DNA of 64,000 nucleotides, taken from NCBI RefSeq assembly GCF_013368755.1, contig NC_049565.1, positions 1,426,001 through 1,490,000 on the forward strand, given 5' to 3'. Positions 46,480 through 58,395 of the stretch are shown piece by piece (position 1 is the first letter of the stretch; each line of letters opens with the position of its first letter). A program made the translations under genes and the position numbers. This DNA is from Talaromyces rugulosus. Its lineage: Eukaryota; Ascomycota; Eurotiomycetes; Eurotiales; Trichocomaceae. A model generated the notes under the pieces. That model saw only the letters and a list, made by a program, of their open reading frames with translations. It made no database searches and was not told the DNA's origin.

Positions 46480-48978
46480 TGCGGAAGTTAGCAATGGATA
46501 CATCTTGTTGTTCTTTTTTGGATTGTTTCTATGGAGTTTTTTTTTGTTATATAGGTGCCTTGGATACACGGACTACACGGACTACACTGGGTATATCTGG
46601 TTTTCTCAAGTATCAATGACAGACACGACTGATGACGGCTGAATTCGATCTCCTGACTGACTAGTACTGACTGACAATGTCGTCATGAGAAAAGCGGTCA
46701 AGTCAGTAATATCTCCAAGGGTGGGTAATAGTCTGGATGTGCTGGCATGACTGGCTGTAGACGCGCCAACGCATCGACATCGGTTTTGGGGACGTCTCGT
46801 CGAATCATTTGTTTCGGCGGCTAGCCATGATCAACTGTTTTAGCTATCTCTGTCCTATGGGATGGGCATGATGATGATGTACATGCGCATTGATGTGTGC
46901 ATGCGGCAGTGTAGGGTTAGATTTGATTTTGTCGAGCATGTCATAGTAGTAGTAAATGAATTAAATTAAACAATAATAAGACTTGAAATAAATTAAAGTG
47001 TGTTCAGCGGTCAGTCACATGCCAGCCTAAGAAATTGCCTGATTCGTCCAAGCCAAACCTTAAGTATACATACAGTTACGTACCTGCTGCTCAGTACGAG
47101 CCTGTGACTGCGGGGAAGCGGTCTTGTTAATTTTAATATACTTGCATTCGTAGTATTTTGCAAATGAGTTTTTTTTTAAATTAAAAAAATGCATCGACAA
47201 AATCCACGCGGGAATATTCCAGGAACTTTGCAGGAGCTTTGGCAGAATTCTGCAAGATCCAAAAAATAAAAGGTATGATCAAGGCGAGAACCATGGAAGG
47301 TACACAGTTAGTCAGGGGTCCCCACCCAGATCGGACCCATTGTTCGTAGAGGATCCGGGCCAGAGTTTCATTCATCCTGGTACACTCGCCATACCATGCT
47401 ATAGAGTAGAGCAGAGTACAAAAGTACACAGTACCTGGGTCCACTGACTTCTCCCATGACAAGCAAGGTACCCAGTACGACTTGCTGCACGCCAGTGAGC
47501 CGCACTGGCCGAAAGGGGCTTGGCGCGGTTTCCCAGCGGCTCAGGTACATTGAAGCTTGGGCTCCACCGCGAAAGACGAATATATCAGGCCTGAGTCAAC
47601 TGGCTCGTGGCATGCTTGCATGTATGGCTTGCAGAGTGCAGGGTATATATCAATTGATATATCACAATGTGGTAGTAAAGAAATGCTGCGACAAGGATCT
47701 GCCGTGTTCAATGTTCCTGGGCAACCATGAGACACATCACATCAATTAATCAATAAACAAATTAGATATGGTAAATTATTGGAAAATAACAACAAGTCCT
47801 AACGCAATAACAATAATACTGTCGAAAATAGCCCTGCATACTGGTCTAATATTGCGCGACCCGCTTTCCGCCCCGGGAAGGGCCCAGTGCGCCAAGCCCA
47901 ACTGAGCAAGCACCGCCCGCTCTTGCCCGTTGTTGCGTTGCGTTGCTTGCTTGCTGGCTGGGCTACGCTGGCTTCCTCCGCCCTCCTCCCCTAATTAACT
48001 CATCTCGCTCTCTCCCTCTCCCTCCCTCCCTCTCTCTATCTTCATCTGCTTCTCGCCCATCCCCTCCCTTTCTGCGCCGCTGCGTCGATTGCGCTTCTCC
48101 GACCAGGCCGGCTCGCCGGCTTTTTAATGGTCGTTTTTTTTTCCTTCCCCCTTTTTGCTTCACCCACCGCCGTTGCTTTCTCTCGGCTTGTCCAACGCCC
48201 CCCCGTTCTTCCTCGGGCGCATCCGTACTGTCTATCCTGGTCGCTCCTGACAACAATGCTTGTCGCTTCAAGTCGTTGCTCGCCAATTCCGTCTCTTTCG
48301 ACCTCAGCTTAATTGTCGCCTCGCTTCTACTATCGCCTTCGTCGCGAATAGCCTTTTGCGCGTCTCCCCGTCCTGGTCTCGTCGGACAACCCGAAGCCAG
48401 AGTGCCTGTCGAAAACCTTGACTGTCGCCCACCATAAACCTAGCAACGCCATCGGAGACTCTCTGAAAAAAACAAGAAAAGAAAATAAAAGAAAAATTCC
48501 AACGAAAATAATATTATTGGCCGCGCCGGAACTTGGCAATTGCATTGTGTTTGTCCTCCATTTCCTTGACTCCTCCCACCGACGCGTTTGGCGTGTGGGT
48601 CGCTGCCACTGTTCATTCATCCTTTTGCAGCCTTTGTGCCTGATTCCTCCCCGGTCATTGCCTGTCAAAGACTCACATTTAAAGCATGCTCCGTTATTTT
48701 TGACTCTTCTTCACCCCCACATTCCTCGTCGGCCACGTGTGGTTTTTCCACTGACATTCTACGAATTCTTCGCTTGACAGCCCTCATTCCCACCTACTCG
48801 TCGATCCTCTGAGAGGCTTTTGTGTGTGACCGTGCTTTTTCGATCTTTCTCTCCATCTGTTTCTCGTTCCATCGCATGTTGCGCTCGCGTAGTAGCTCTC
48901 CTTTTTCGCCTGCATACGAACGGGGGCCCCTGCACATCTTTTGACCGTGCACCCCGTGCTTGCAAACGATCTGAAGGC
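46480..48978. other. Long intergenic / kinase leader
   Basis: About 2.5 kb. Contains an ATATCAATTGATAT palindrome at 47647-47660, pyrimidine-rich tracts at 48000-48070, and probably the transcribed 5' leader of the kinase gene. Frames here have no family features. Confidence 0.5.
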
Positions 48979-51900
48979 ATGTCGTCTGCTGCCATGCAGA
49001 CGGCTCCTGCTCATACCTCGGCCGCACCCACCACCTCTTACACCACCTCCCACCCCCAGAATGCGTACCCTTCCAGAGCCTCAGCCACACATCATCAACA
49101 ACAACATTCTCGCTCCTCTCAGTCTGTCGACAGGTCGGCCCGTGGCTCGCCTCCATCAAGACGTTCCAACCCACAGTCAACCACCAATGGTGTGAACCCT
49201 AATTCCACTCTTGCTCCGCAGCAGGCTCCCTACGGATCAGCATCGCCCACCATGAACGCCTCTGTCCAGCAATCCCCCAACTTGGCCAACTCGCAGAGCC
49301 CTGTTTCGGCTGATCACAGTCAGAGTCGTTCTAATGTGCCCGAAGGGCTAGCAATCCCCCCACGAACCTCATCACACCAGCGGCCCCGAAACCACGCGTC
49401 AAGCCATTCAAGAAGCAGAGGCGATGAAACCAGCGAGGGCAGGTCCCGTCGTCGAGCACAGCAGTCCTCTGAAACTCCATCTGACACAAACGACAGCCGA
49501 AGCCAACGTCGCCAGAAGAGTACTGACAACACCGGAACGGGTTCGTCCACCGAGGTCGATGCCCTCAACCCGATCCTAAACCACGTTGAGATTACAGATC
49601 CCGCTGAAGATATCGAGCGCGAGCATGAACGCCAAGTGGATGCTCAAAACTCAGCAGCCGTGGGATCATCTTCAACCCCTGTCTTCGGAGCTTCAGGCGA
49701 AGAGGGTGTTGATGAAAACAACCGCGGGGCCATGAAGAGCCGTCATGACTATTCCAACCAATCTAGTCGGCGAAAAGAAACTACGTTTGGCAAGTACATT
49801 CTCGGGCAAACCTTGGGTGAAGGCGAGTTCGGCAAAGTCAAGCTTGGCTGGAGACGAGAGGGGGGTGTACAGGTCGCTATCAAACTGATACGCCGTGAGA
49901 GCTTGGGAGCCAATCCGAGCAGACTGCCCAAGATCTATCGAGAAATCTCAATTCTTCGGGATCTGTCGCATCCCAACATTGTGCGACTACACGAGATGGT
50001 GGAGACTGACCGGTACATTGGAATCATCATGGAATACGCGTCTGGAGGAGAGCTCTTTGATTTCATCCTGAATAACCGCTATCTGAAGGATCACGCGGCT
50101 AGGCGTCTCTTTGCCCAGCTCATATCTGGTGTCGGTTACCTGCACAAAAAGGGAATCGTGCACCGTGATCTGAAGTTGGAAAATCTGCTGCTAGACAAAA
50201 ATCGTAACATTATCATTACCGATTTTGGATTTGCCAATACGTTCAACTTGGGCGATGAACTCAGCGATGAAATCGAATACAACTTGACCAATCGTGAATT
50301 TGTCAAGAGGATGCGCCTGGATAAACTGGATGCCAACGGACTTCGACGTGGTGACTTGATGCAGACGAGCTGTGGTAGTCCGTGCTATGCTGCCCCGGAG
50401 CTCGTGGTGAGCGACTCCCTTTACACGGGCCGAAAAGTGGATGTATGGAGTTGTGGTGTAATTCTGGTACGTTATACACACGAGTAGTTCTTAGACGGTT
50501 TTACTAATTTCTCTAGTATGCTATGCTTGCTGGCTACTTGCCCTTTGACGACGACCCAGCGAACCCCGAAGGCGACAACATTAACCTTTTGTACAAATAT
50601 ATCGTCTCAACACCTTTGACCTTCCCCGAATACGTCACACCTCATGCCCGTGACTTGTTAAGGCGAATCCTCGTTCCGGACCCTCGCAAACGTGCCGATC
50701 TCTTTGAGGTTGCTCGTCACAGCTGGCTCAGCGAGTTTTCGCATGTCGTATCTCACATTACAAGCAGCACTACCAATATTTCTGATATTGCAACCACCAC
50801 GGTTCCTGCCGGTATGTTTGGTTCTGTCTCTCAGAAACTAGAACAAGGCCATATACTGACTTGTGGGCTACTAGAAGGGACACAAGAAGGGCCAACTCTC
50901 GCCCGTAGCGCTTCCGTTCGCGAACCACAAAAGAGCTTCCAGACCGGCACGTCAACGCTCGGGGGTCTTACCCACCAGCAAGGAAAAGTCGCTCAGGACG
51001 AGTCGGCCGAGAAGACAAAGACTTCAAGGGAACAGAAGAGAAGAACAGTGCAGGTGGAATATGTCGCGCCTCAGTCACAGACCACCCGGGGCGAATCCAG
51101 CTCGCGGAGTGCAGCCAACTCGGCCGCTGATGTATCAACATCAACCCCCAGAGCAGCGGTACCGGCAGGCCCCCGCGCTCCTCCTGATCAGAACAAACCT
51201 CTCCCTAGCGAACCGCGTGGAGAAGCTAGTCGGACAGACTACTCCTCTTCGAGCCAGGATAACCGACCTGGTGTCCCTCGTTCGACCTCGGAAACAACTG
51301 GAGCAGTGTACAACACACGTCCAAATACTGGACACTCGATGGCGTCTCTAAGTGCTGGCAGGCTTCCTTCTCGTGGCTCGTACGGCCAGCCTGTTGCACC
51401 GACGGTGGCAGCGACAAATGCCCAGGGTCGTCTAGCCCAGCCCAAGAACGGCAAACAATACAACATCTCAGCGCCGATACCTCAAGAGGCCGATATTTCT
51501 ATTGGGCGGCCCAGCACGCATCAACTGCCGTCCAACTATAGCCCGAATCCTCCGGCGGACATTCCTCGTGGCCACAAGCGGTCAAGTACAGTCAGCAGCA
51601 TTGGTGAGAAGATCTTTGGACGCTCGGGATCTCTGTTTGGCAATCGCTCGAGTCAAGGTCCTCGCTCAAAGCCTAGCAAACGATACCCGCCTACGAGCAT
51701 GAAGGAGCCCTATGCAGGTGATGACTCGAGAGCCTCGATAGATTCTCGACAGTCTACCTCGCGCATGAGCCGTAGCGAAGGGCGACCACGTCGGTTTTCG
51801 CTCATCAATTCTCTTAAGGGGCTATCATCCTCGGGACGAAGCGAACAGCACAGTGAGACCGATAGTCAAGAGCACAACTTCTCTAGGCCGGCTACCGGTC

Positions 51901-52298
51901 CTAGCGGGTCAATTGGCCGTGGAAATACATACGAAGCCTACGTTACTACGCGCGCTTCGGAACGGCCAACAGAGACGGATTATAGTGCTCATATAGACAG
52001 GCAATTTGCGGAATTGCAAGAATACCAAACTGATGCCTACGCCGAGGGACCCAATGAGCATGCAAACAACGACTTTTATGGTTACCCGAACCACAACAAT
52101 GGCGGGTACGACAGCAGGTCGCGGCCGTCTATGCAAATTTCCAGGCCCAAACCAGGGGTGTTGCAGAAGAGCAACCGCAAATTTGCGGACGCGTACGAGT
52201 ACGAGAGAGATCCCTCTCATCACTCTGGGAGCTCGGGAGCGGCGCGCAAAGTCATGGACTTTTTCCGTCGTCGAGGCAAGGCTAGGGCTGGTGAATGA
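48979..52298 (+). CDS. kin4: Kin4-type serine/threonine protein kinase
   Basis: Three exons: 48979-50466, 50517-50811, 50875-52298 (1068 aa). Family role: yeast Kin4/Frk1 act in the spindle-position checkpoint, and the Aspergillus homologue KfsA affects septation. Seen: about 265 Ser/Thr/Asn/Gln-rich residues, then a kinase domain with [12 protein letters not shown], the VAIKLI lysine, HRDLKLEN (about residue 395), DFG (about 415), an unusually long activation segment of about 55 residues before [10 protein letters not shown], which I recall as typical of this subfamily, and [20 protein letters not shown] spanning intron 1. The long basic, Ser-rich tail ends with [13 protein letters not shown]. 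The start is the first in-frame ATG after a leader with no upstream in-frame ATG. Confidence 0.9.
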
Positions 52299-54144
52299 TC
52301 CCCAGAACCTAGTCGAGAGACATTTGGTCCAAAGCAGGTGTGTGTTTTTTGCAGAAGATTCCCGCAGAAGGAGGCGATTTGAATACCAAGCCACCGTGAT
52401 ACCCCCATAGCTAGTACCTCCTGTTGTTCTGTTCTGTACGATCGTGACTGCAGTGGAGTGGCTTCTCGATCTTGCCATGCATAATTTTTTGCATACATGC
52501 ATACCTAATGTTTAGCATTATTGTTACTATTTCCTATGTGAATATAAATTTGTCCCTTTGTCACTGCATTTGGTTTTTTTTTTTTTTTTTCGCCTTTCTT
52601 CATTTTACCTTTTTTTTTCCCTCTTCATCTTTACTTTTCTTCAATTCACTGTAATTGATGTTTGAGAAGATATTCTGGTGTTTCTTTTTTCTTCCTCTTT
52701 TTTTCTCTTCTCACTACACGGTGGCTCGCAATTGTTATATTTGTCGAGGACCGATGTGTGAGTATTCACTTTGTGGGATAGGTCCAGTCTATGTATTGTG
52801 GCTCTGGAGCCCGGATTGAAGTTGGAGTTTTACTTGGAGCAGTGTCGTCTTGTTGTGTAGAACACACTTAGTTAGGAATCAACATTTGAAATATTGGGTT
52901 ATCTCTAGTATTCAGTAGTAGATGTACTTGGTATGCAGTTGACTGAAGTGAAAATAAGCATCGCCAGTGACAGAATCCAGTTAGAAGCAGTGGATCTACT
53001 ACCTCATTGCCAAGAAGCAACGAAGATTATAATTCGGAATAAATAAAATTTAGGAGCATTTGATTGCATGTTCGTTGTGAGGGCCAGAGTGTTTTTCGCG
53101 GGAAGACAAGACGGATTCTCCCGAAAATGCGGGGAGACGAAGAGAATGAGCCGGGTTGTTTTTCTTAATTCCTAAATTTTAATCTTAAATGCACTAATAA
53201 TAATATCTATGATGTAATTAACACTTGACACGTGCTTTTTTTTGTGTCTATATCAACGTTTAGGAAACTTTGTACTGGATGACGATGTTTCTGTAAACAA
53301 CCTCCGAAAACCGCCTCGGCTGGTTATTATTTTTGGACTCGGTACGGCGCTGTGCCGAGGACAACCGAGAATGACCGATTACTCAGTGTACTAGGGCTAG
53401 CCTTTTTTTTGTTTGGTTATCTTCTTCATCAGTGATAATAATAATAGGTGAATAATCCTTAACCGAAGGGAGGCGATCGTCGCCAACCAGATCGATCCAG
53501 TGTTTTTATCACCCCCCGCTTTGTACGTGATTTTAGTAGTTACATTAGTAAAGTTTAGCTGGTTGGTTCCTTTGCAAGAAGAGCGTCTGATTTGTTCGAT
53601 TACGCTACTCTCGTACGTTATTGCTTAAAACACATGCCGAGTCGAGTTCTTCCCCCTCCCCCCCTCTTTTCGTTTCTCTTCTCTTCCCTTCTTCCGAGAC
53701 CGCATGATGATGATAACATGAAAAAGGAAAAAAGTGAAAGAGAAAAAAAAAAAACTTAAACTCGAAACAAGGCAAATAAAAACAGTCCCACCCCGGAAGC
53801 CGCGTCAGCTCTCAAAACAAATGAGCATCCCCTTCCTCTTTTTTTTTTTTTAGAAAAAATGAGTCGTGGAGTAAGATGTGAGCTGTTCAATGTTGATAGC
53901 CGAGAAGTTTTGAGGTGGCTGGCTGGTCATGACGCAGACAGACAGAAACTTGAAAAAAAGAAAGGTCCCCCCCGTAGACCGTTGATTCTTGGGTGTCGCT
54001 CTGATCAGGAAATTTGTGATGATATTTTTTTTGGTCGGTTATGTCAAGACGATTTGGCGATCAAATAATTGCATCGATTTCGTAAATTGGTTCGTCAAGT
54101 TTGTATTTTTTTTTAATAAAAGAATTAAAAAAAAAAAAGGCTGT
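52299..54144. other. Intergenic, between convergent genes
   Basis: About 1.8 kb. T- and A-tracts (about 52571-52590, 53742-53754). A 69-codon plus-strand frame at 53859-54068 has no recognisable features and I do not call it. Confidence 0.5.
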
Positions 54145-54342
54145 TCAAGAACGGTCAAAGCCAAGCTTGAGGAATCCACCAGAGGACTCGGTGCTGGAAG
54201 TCGACGAGGAGCGATGAATGGGCACGACAGCCTCGCTCAGCTCGGGGATAACAGCAGCAGCAGAGACATTCTCAGTAGTCTTGGTCCCAGTCTGGGGCGA
54301 GAGAACGAGGAACTGGCTGAGCTTGGGGAGTTGAGGGAACAT
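54145..54342 (-). CDS. Small conserved protein, 65 aa
   Basis: An intronless 65-codon frame starting MFPQLPKLSQFLVLSPQTG, then a variable Ala/Val/Glu-rich middle, and an end HRSSSTSSTESSGGFLKLGF. I recall short fungal hypothetical proteins with this Ser-rich segment followed by a G-F-L-K-L-G box, but no function. A TATA box (TATATAA on the minus strand, 54470-54477) lies about 130 bp upstream of the ATG, followed by a CATCTTCATC-type leader, which supports genuine and perhaps inducible expression. Its codon choice is clean (few rare or A-ending codons), unlike the flanking DNA. Confidence 0.65.
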   Translation of the reverse strand: MFPQLPKLSQFLVLSPQTGTKTTENVSAAAVIPELSEAVVPIHRSSSTSSTESSGGFLKLGFDRS

Positions 54343-54469
54343 GATGATGGCTTGTTTGTTTGGACTGGGAAGATTGCTTCGTTGGTCTTTGGGTAGATGA
54401 GATGACTGAAGATGACTGAAGGTGGAAGAGATGGAGGAGAGAGGAGAGGAAGAGAAGAGGGGCCACTAC

Positions 54470-54477
54470 TTATATAT
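54470..54477 (-). promoter_or_regulatory. TATA box of the 65-aa gene
   Basis: On the minus strand the sequence reads CATATATAAG about 130 bp upstream of the ATG at 54342. The spacing suits a leader of about 90-100 nt. Confidence 0.6.
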
Positions 54478-55451
54478 GCCAAAAAGAATCGCGTCCTTGT
54501 TTGGGAGTTGGGACTTTTGGGGTTTCCTTCTCTCCGGACCGTGACGGGTGATCGACCCGGGGGGGGGCTTATCTCTTGCCCAGACTTTTGTGTATGAGAT
54601 GCCCAGGAATGATGTGCCACCCCAAGTTCTTGGTACTATCTTGGCAAGAACAAGAGCGTAGATTCAGAAAGAAGACAAGAAAAAAATAATGAGGTGCGAG
54701 TGGAGTGATTGTTCGCCAACCAGTTAGTTCTCCGTCAGCGGCCAACGTGGGCGCGCTGCTCTGCCGTATTGGGATCCGGATACACATACACCGCACGCCA
54801 GATCGGTCTGAAACCACCCCACTGTAAATTATTATTAATATCTTCTTGTGATTTTTTATCCAGCTATCTACGGAGTACGCTGACGCTGACGCTCAAACCC
54901 GATCATCGCGCCCAGACCTGCGGTTGGAGCGATCGCCGAGGTGAAATGCATCAGGAGTCCGACTGCAACCTTGCATTATTTCACCACAGTAATTAATAAT
55001 AACGGCAGTAATAATGACACGGAGCACTCGCATTTAAACGAATGCTTCTTAGTAAAACAGTAGTAGCCAAGTTAGCTTGCTCGATAGTCCAGTGTCCACT
55101 GTAAAGTGCAAGGTCATATGACCGCGGGAGCCCCAATTGCCCCAATAAACGGAGTCGGCGCCGTCGGGGTGTACATAATAATAAGTGATACGGCGGGGGA
55201 GGATCTGTCTTGGGGGCTGCGGACAATCAATAACAATTATAAAGCACTGCCTGCACTTGGCGGGAATGGGGTATGACGCTGTGAATATCTCCCTTTCTTG
55301 GCAGACTCCTTATCCTGGGTTCTGGGGGTGTCTCAATCAGGGTGTGCCAAGGTACTCAAATAGCAGATGCAAGCCCACTATCATTGGCAGTAATGCATGG
55401 CAACCGCCCCCAATTTTGTGGTTAGTAGTATTATTGATTCACCTTGATGCA

Positions 55452-55905
55452 TCAATTGATTTCCGATTTCCGCATTTCCCGCTGCCAAGAGCGCGTCTCG
55501 ATGTGTGCGTTTTGGATGATTTCGATCAATGTACTCCGTAATTCGGGGATACATTGATGGAAATAAATTTAAATGTTCTGGATATTTAAGCTTTGCATCA
55601 ATTGATTAATCAATTGATGCTGTGGCTTTAGTCAAATGGCGTCAACTGGTCTGTATGTATATATATCTTCTTCATCCGTTCACCGGACAACCGGACAACC
55701 GCAACTGCTGAAGAAAAGAAAGAACAGTCATCTATGATCAATTGATGACTGCATGTACAGTGCATGCAATTTATGTAACCATGTAACTTTCTACACATGT
55801 AGAAAGAAAAAAAAGGGAAATAACTAGATAGAAAGTATTCGCTTGAGGTATCATGACTTGTATCGACAACGGAAAGCTGATAGGCAATCCACCTACATCA
55901 ATTGA
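55452..55905. repeat. Cluster of five TCAATTGA palindromes
   Basis: Perfect 8-mers at 55452, 55598, 55610, 55738 and 55898. Most extend to ATCAATTGAT or CATCAATTGA. Single copies also occur at 34974, 40059, 41878 and 47650. Confidence 0.75.
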
Positions 55906-57261
55906 TCAATGGATATCAATTTATATTTAACATTTGAAACGTTTAAAAAACCATCTAAAAATACCAACTAAAAAACCAGAGATAATAACCGCGTAGAAGC
56001 GCCAATGGACGGGTTTATGTTTCCGTCATCTCATGCATGTGCTCGGGCCTGCTCAACCTGCTGCTTATTATAATCTATCTTGCATGCAGCCGATAACATC
56101 CTTGAAGCCAAACGGCAAGGGAAATTTAGCAAATCTTAGTAATTATAGAGAGCCAAGTCACTTGCAGTTTTTCACCAAGATGAGACTTGTCCTGATACAG
56201 AATTTTCAATCTGAAAATTACAGAACATCAATTAATGAAGCTATTTTAGTGGTTTTTTTTTCTTGCTGGCACTAAAATATAACTGTCCAATACAATGTGT
56301 GCAATATTGACTTGTGCGTACATGAGCTGACATCTGCCGCCCATGGCTGGTGCATAATCCTGGCACAAACCTAGAAGAAAGTGTTCCTAGACTATCTAGC
56401 TCTTTATAGCAGCTTGATTGTCTCTACCAAACTATTTGATGAACGATACTTTGAGTCATGATCGACTTGCTCTAGAGAAGGTTATATATTTCAAGATGGA
56501 AGTAGCCAACTTAACAAATCATTTATTATATCTCGCCTAACGGGTTATGAAATAATTATATTCAAATATAACTGCTATAATTTGCCGGTAGAAGAGCTGT
56601 GGGACAACATACTGTTATTGATGACTAAAGTATATACTGGTTAGTTTGGTGGAGATTTCAGTTATAAAAAGTGCCATTTTGTACAGGATTTGGGTGTTTA
56701 TAACAGCGCTCATTCTTTTTGGTTGCTTGGTGGCAAGCTGGCTAACACTCTTAACCACATAGGTAGGGATAAGTACGCTACCTCTTGGGTACCGTGGAGA
56801 GAAATCGACTTCCCTTTTCGAAGTATCTAATAATGGGGGCTACTATACTAGTAGTACTATAGGGTTGGTCGCAATATGTCGCGCGCGAGATAGCGGGTGC
56901 CTCGATTTGGCTCGTGCGGCTGTAAGCAGCCTCTCGACTTTAGCAACTAATGTAATACCTTATTGAACTATTTGTTTTTATTTTATATTGCAATTTCAGG
57001 AATATTCCCCTTTGTGGCTTTGGTATATGAATTTCATATATTTCTCTTTCGACCCTCCCCTTTCTAATTCTCTAGGGATCCTGCCTTGCGAGAATACATG
57101 AAACACTGTACAAGGCTAACATCGGGAGGCCGGACGTATGTAATGAGTATAATTATTTAGGCTTTTAGCAGATCAGAATAATCAAACACTTACCATTGGC
57201 TGGTGTATAGACTCCGTAGATGTGCAATATCGCGCAAGAAAATGAACCAATAGAATTTATG

Positions 57262-57307
57262 ATGAGACATGAATTAAAAAGACATGCATTTTTAATCCAT
57301 GTCTCAT
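57262..57307. repeat. 19-bp inverted repeat (hairpin)
   Basis: Left arm 57262-57280 begins ATGAGACATG. The right arm, 57289-57307, is its reverse complement with one mismatch, around an 8-nt loop. It lies just upstream of a decayed gene. Confidence 0.8.
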
Positions 57308-57343
57308 ATATTTAAGGTTAAGAGTGATCTCGATGTCAGCCAC

Positions 57344-57379
57344 AACCAACATTAGAACCAACGTTGGAACCAACATTGG
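57344..57379 (+). repeat. Three 12-bp tandem repeats
   Basis: Three units of AACCAAC(A/G)TT(A/G)G. In the frame of the following pseudogene they encode (Q/E)PTL repeats. Confidence 0.75.
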
Positions 57380-57853
57380 GGGTTAATATTTCAAGTATAC
57401 CCGTTCTTTGGTACTTAAACTGCCGCTACTGGAAAAACATATCTCAAACCTCCAACGGCAACTATTTTCTGGATTTAATTGGGGCAGAGAACCCTCTTGG
57501 TCAGCTCTTGTGTCTCAACACCACCGAATCAGCGGCCACGACAGCTATCAAAAAACGATACTACACTTGGTATCGGGGTTTCCGTGGACAATGATCCCAG
57601 GACGTGCCTTGGGCCTTCAAATATTACTCTATAGTCATTCAACGACGACCAATCCCCTACTCCTGGTTTTTCTTGGGCGGAAAACGGGACTTTGCTATTC
57701 GATTGTGACGGCTTCTATGGATGGGTTCATTGCCCGCAGAGTTCAGGCGTCGAGACAACTGACAACTGGGACTTGTACTGGGATGCGGCACCAATTAAAG
57801 ATTTGCCAAATGGATGTGAACAAGTTGAATTAGTCAAGTACGCGGCGGACTAG
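57344..57853 (+). pseudogene. Decayed secreted-type protein gene
   Basis: The first frame reads PTL repeats, then ISQTSNGNYFLDLIGAENPL and LLCLNTTESAATTAI. At an A6 run (57550-57555) coding sense moves by one base to the frame reading TTLGIGVSVDNDPRTCLGPS, is interrupted by a TAG at 57632-57634, and continues with TLLFDCDGFYGWVHCPQSSG, DNWDLYWDAAPIKDLPNGCE and a stop at 57851-57853. Well-spaced Cys and N-glycosylation-like NxT sites suggest an ancestral secreted protein, resembling in outline the fungal DUF7907-type secreted proteins (W..C, LYW, LP..C..V). No start or signal peptide is visible upstream. An unseen intron could account for part of the break. Confidence 0.55.
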
Positions 57854-58374
57854 TGTTGGAATTGATTATTACAAGTTGGAGTCGAAGAAAAACAGGGAAG
57901 CATTGTGTTTCATAGCCTGTGTATATATGTTGGATATAAAAAGTAGATAAGTTTTTAATGCCCATTAGTGATGGAGTACTATAGCTTACTTTCGTGCAAG
58001 CTCTGGATATCAAATGTGAGCAAGAATACCTCTAACTGCAAGACTGTCATACAACGCTATCAATCGCTATGACTTCCGAATCACTAAGTACACGCATTCA
58101 GTTCCCTCGAGGTACAAAAATAAAACATATGAATCCAGTTATATCATGATTTGTTGGTCGTGGTTGAGAATATTTAGAGTGGGTTCTGGCCTATATTAAA
58201 GGCATCACCACGTATAGGTGGTTAGGAAATTATAGGGGCAGCTGAAAAAAAAAGTAGATGACATGGCAGGATGCTATGCAGACTGATTTTAGTCTTAAAT
58301 GGACGTACCACCGTAGCCTTAATATACAATCTATCCTGTATAAAGTCATGTATTCTCAAGTCAAATCAAGGCAA

Positions 58375-58395
58375 TAACCCTAACCCTAACCCTAA
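58375..58395 (+). repeat. Interstitial telomere-like repeat
   Basis: Three and a half units of TAACCC, the C-rich strand of the fungal telomere repeat TTAGGG, perfect over 21 nt and far from any end of the window. Confidence 0.85.

Larger units (their letters stand above)
54343..57343. other. Gene-poor AT-rich region with palindrome cluster
   Basis: About 3 kb without a supportable gene. Holds the TATA promoter of the 65-aa gene, a G9-10 run near 54558, five TCAATTGA palindromes between 55452 and 55905, and a long hairpin at 57262-57307. Confidence 0.55.

Noticed and set aside
53859..54068. 69-codon plus-strand frame
   Set aside because: No homology features, preceded by a T-tract, no promoter signal.
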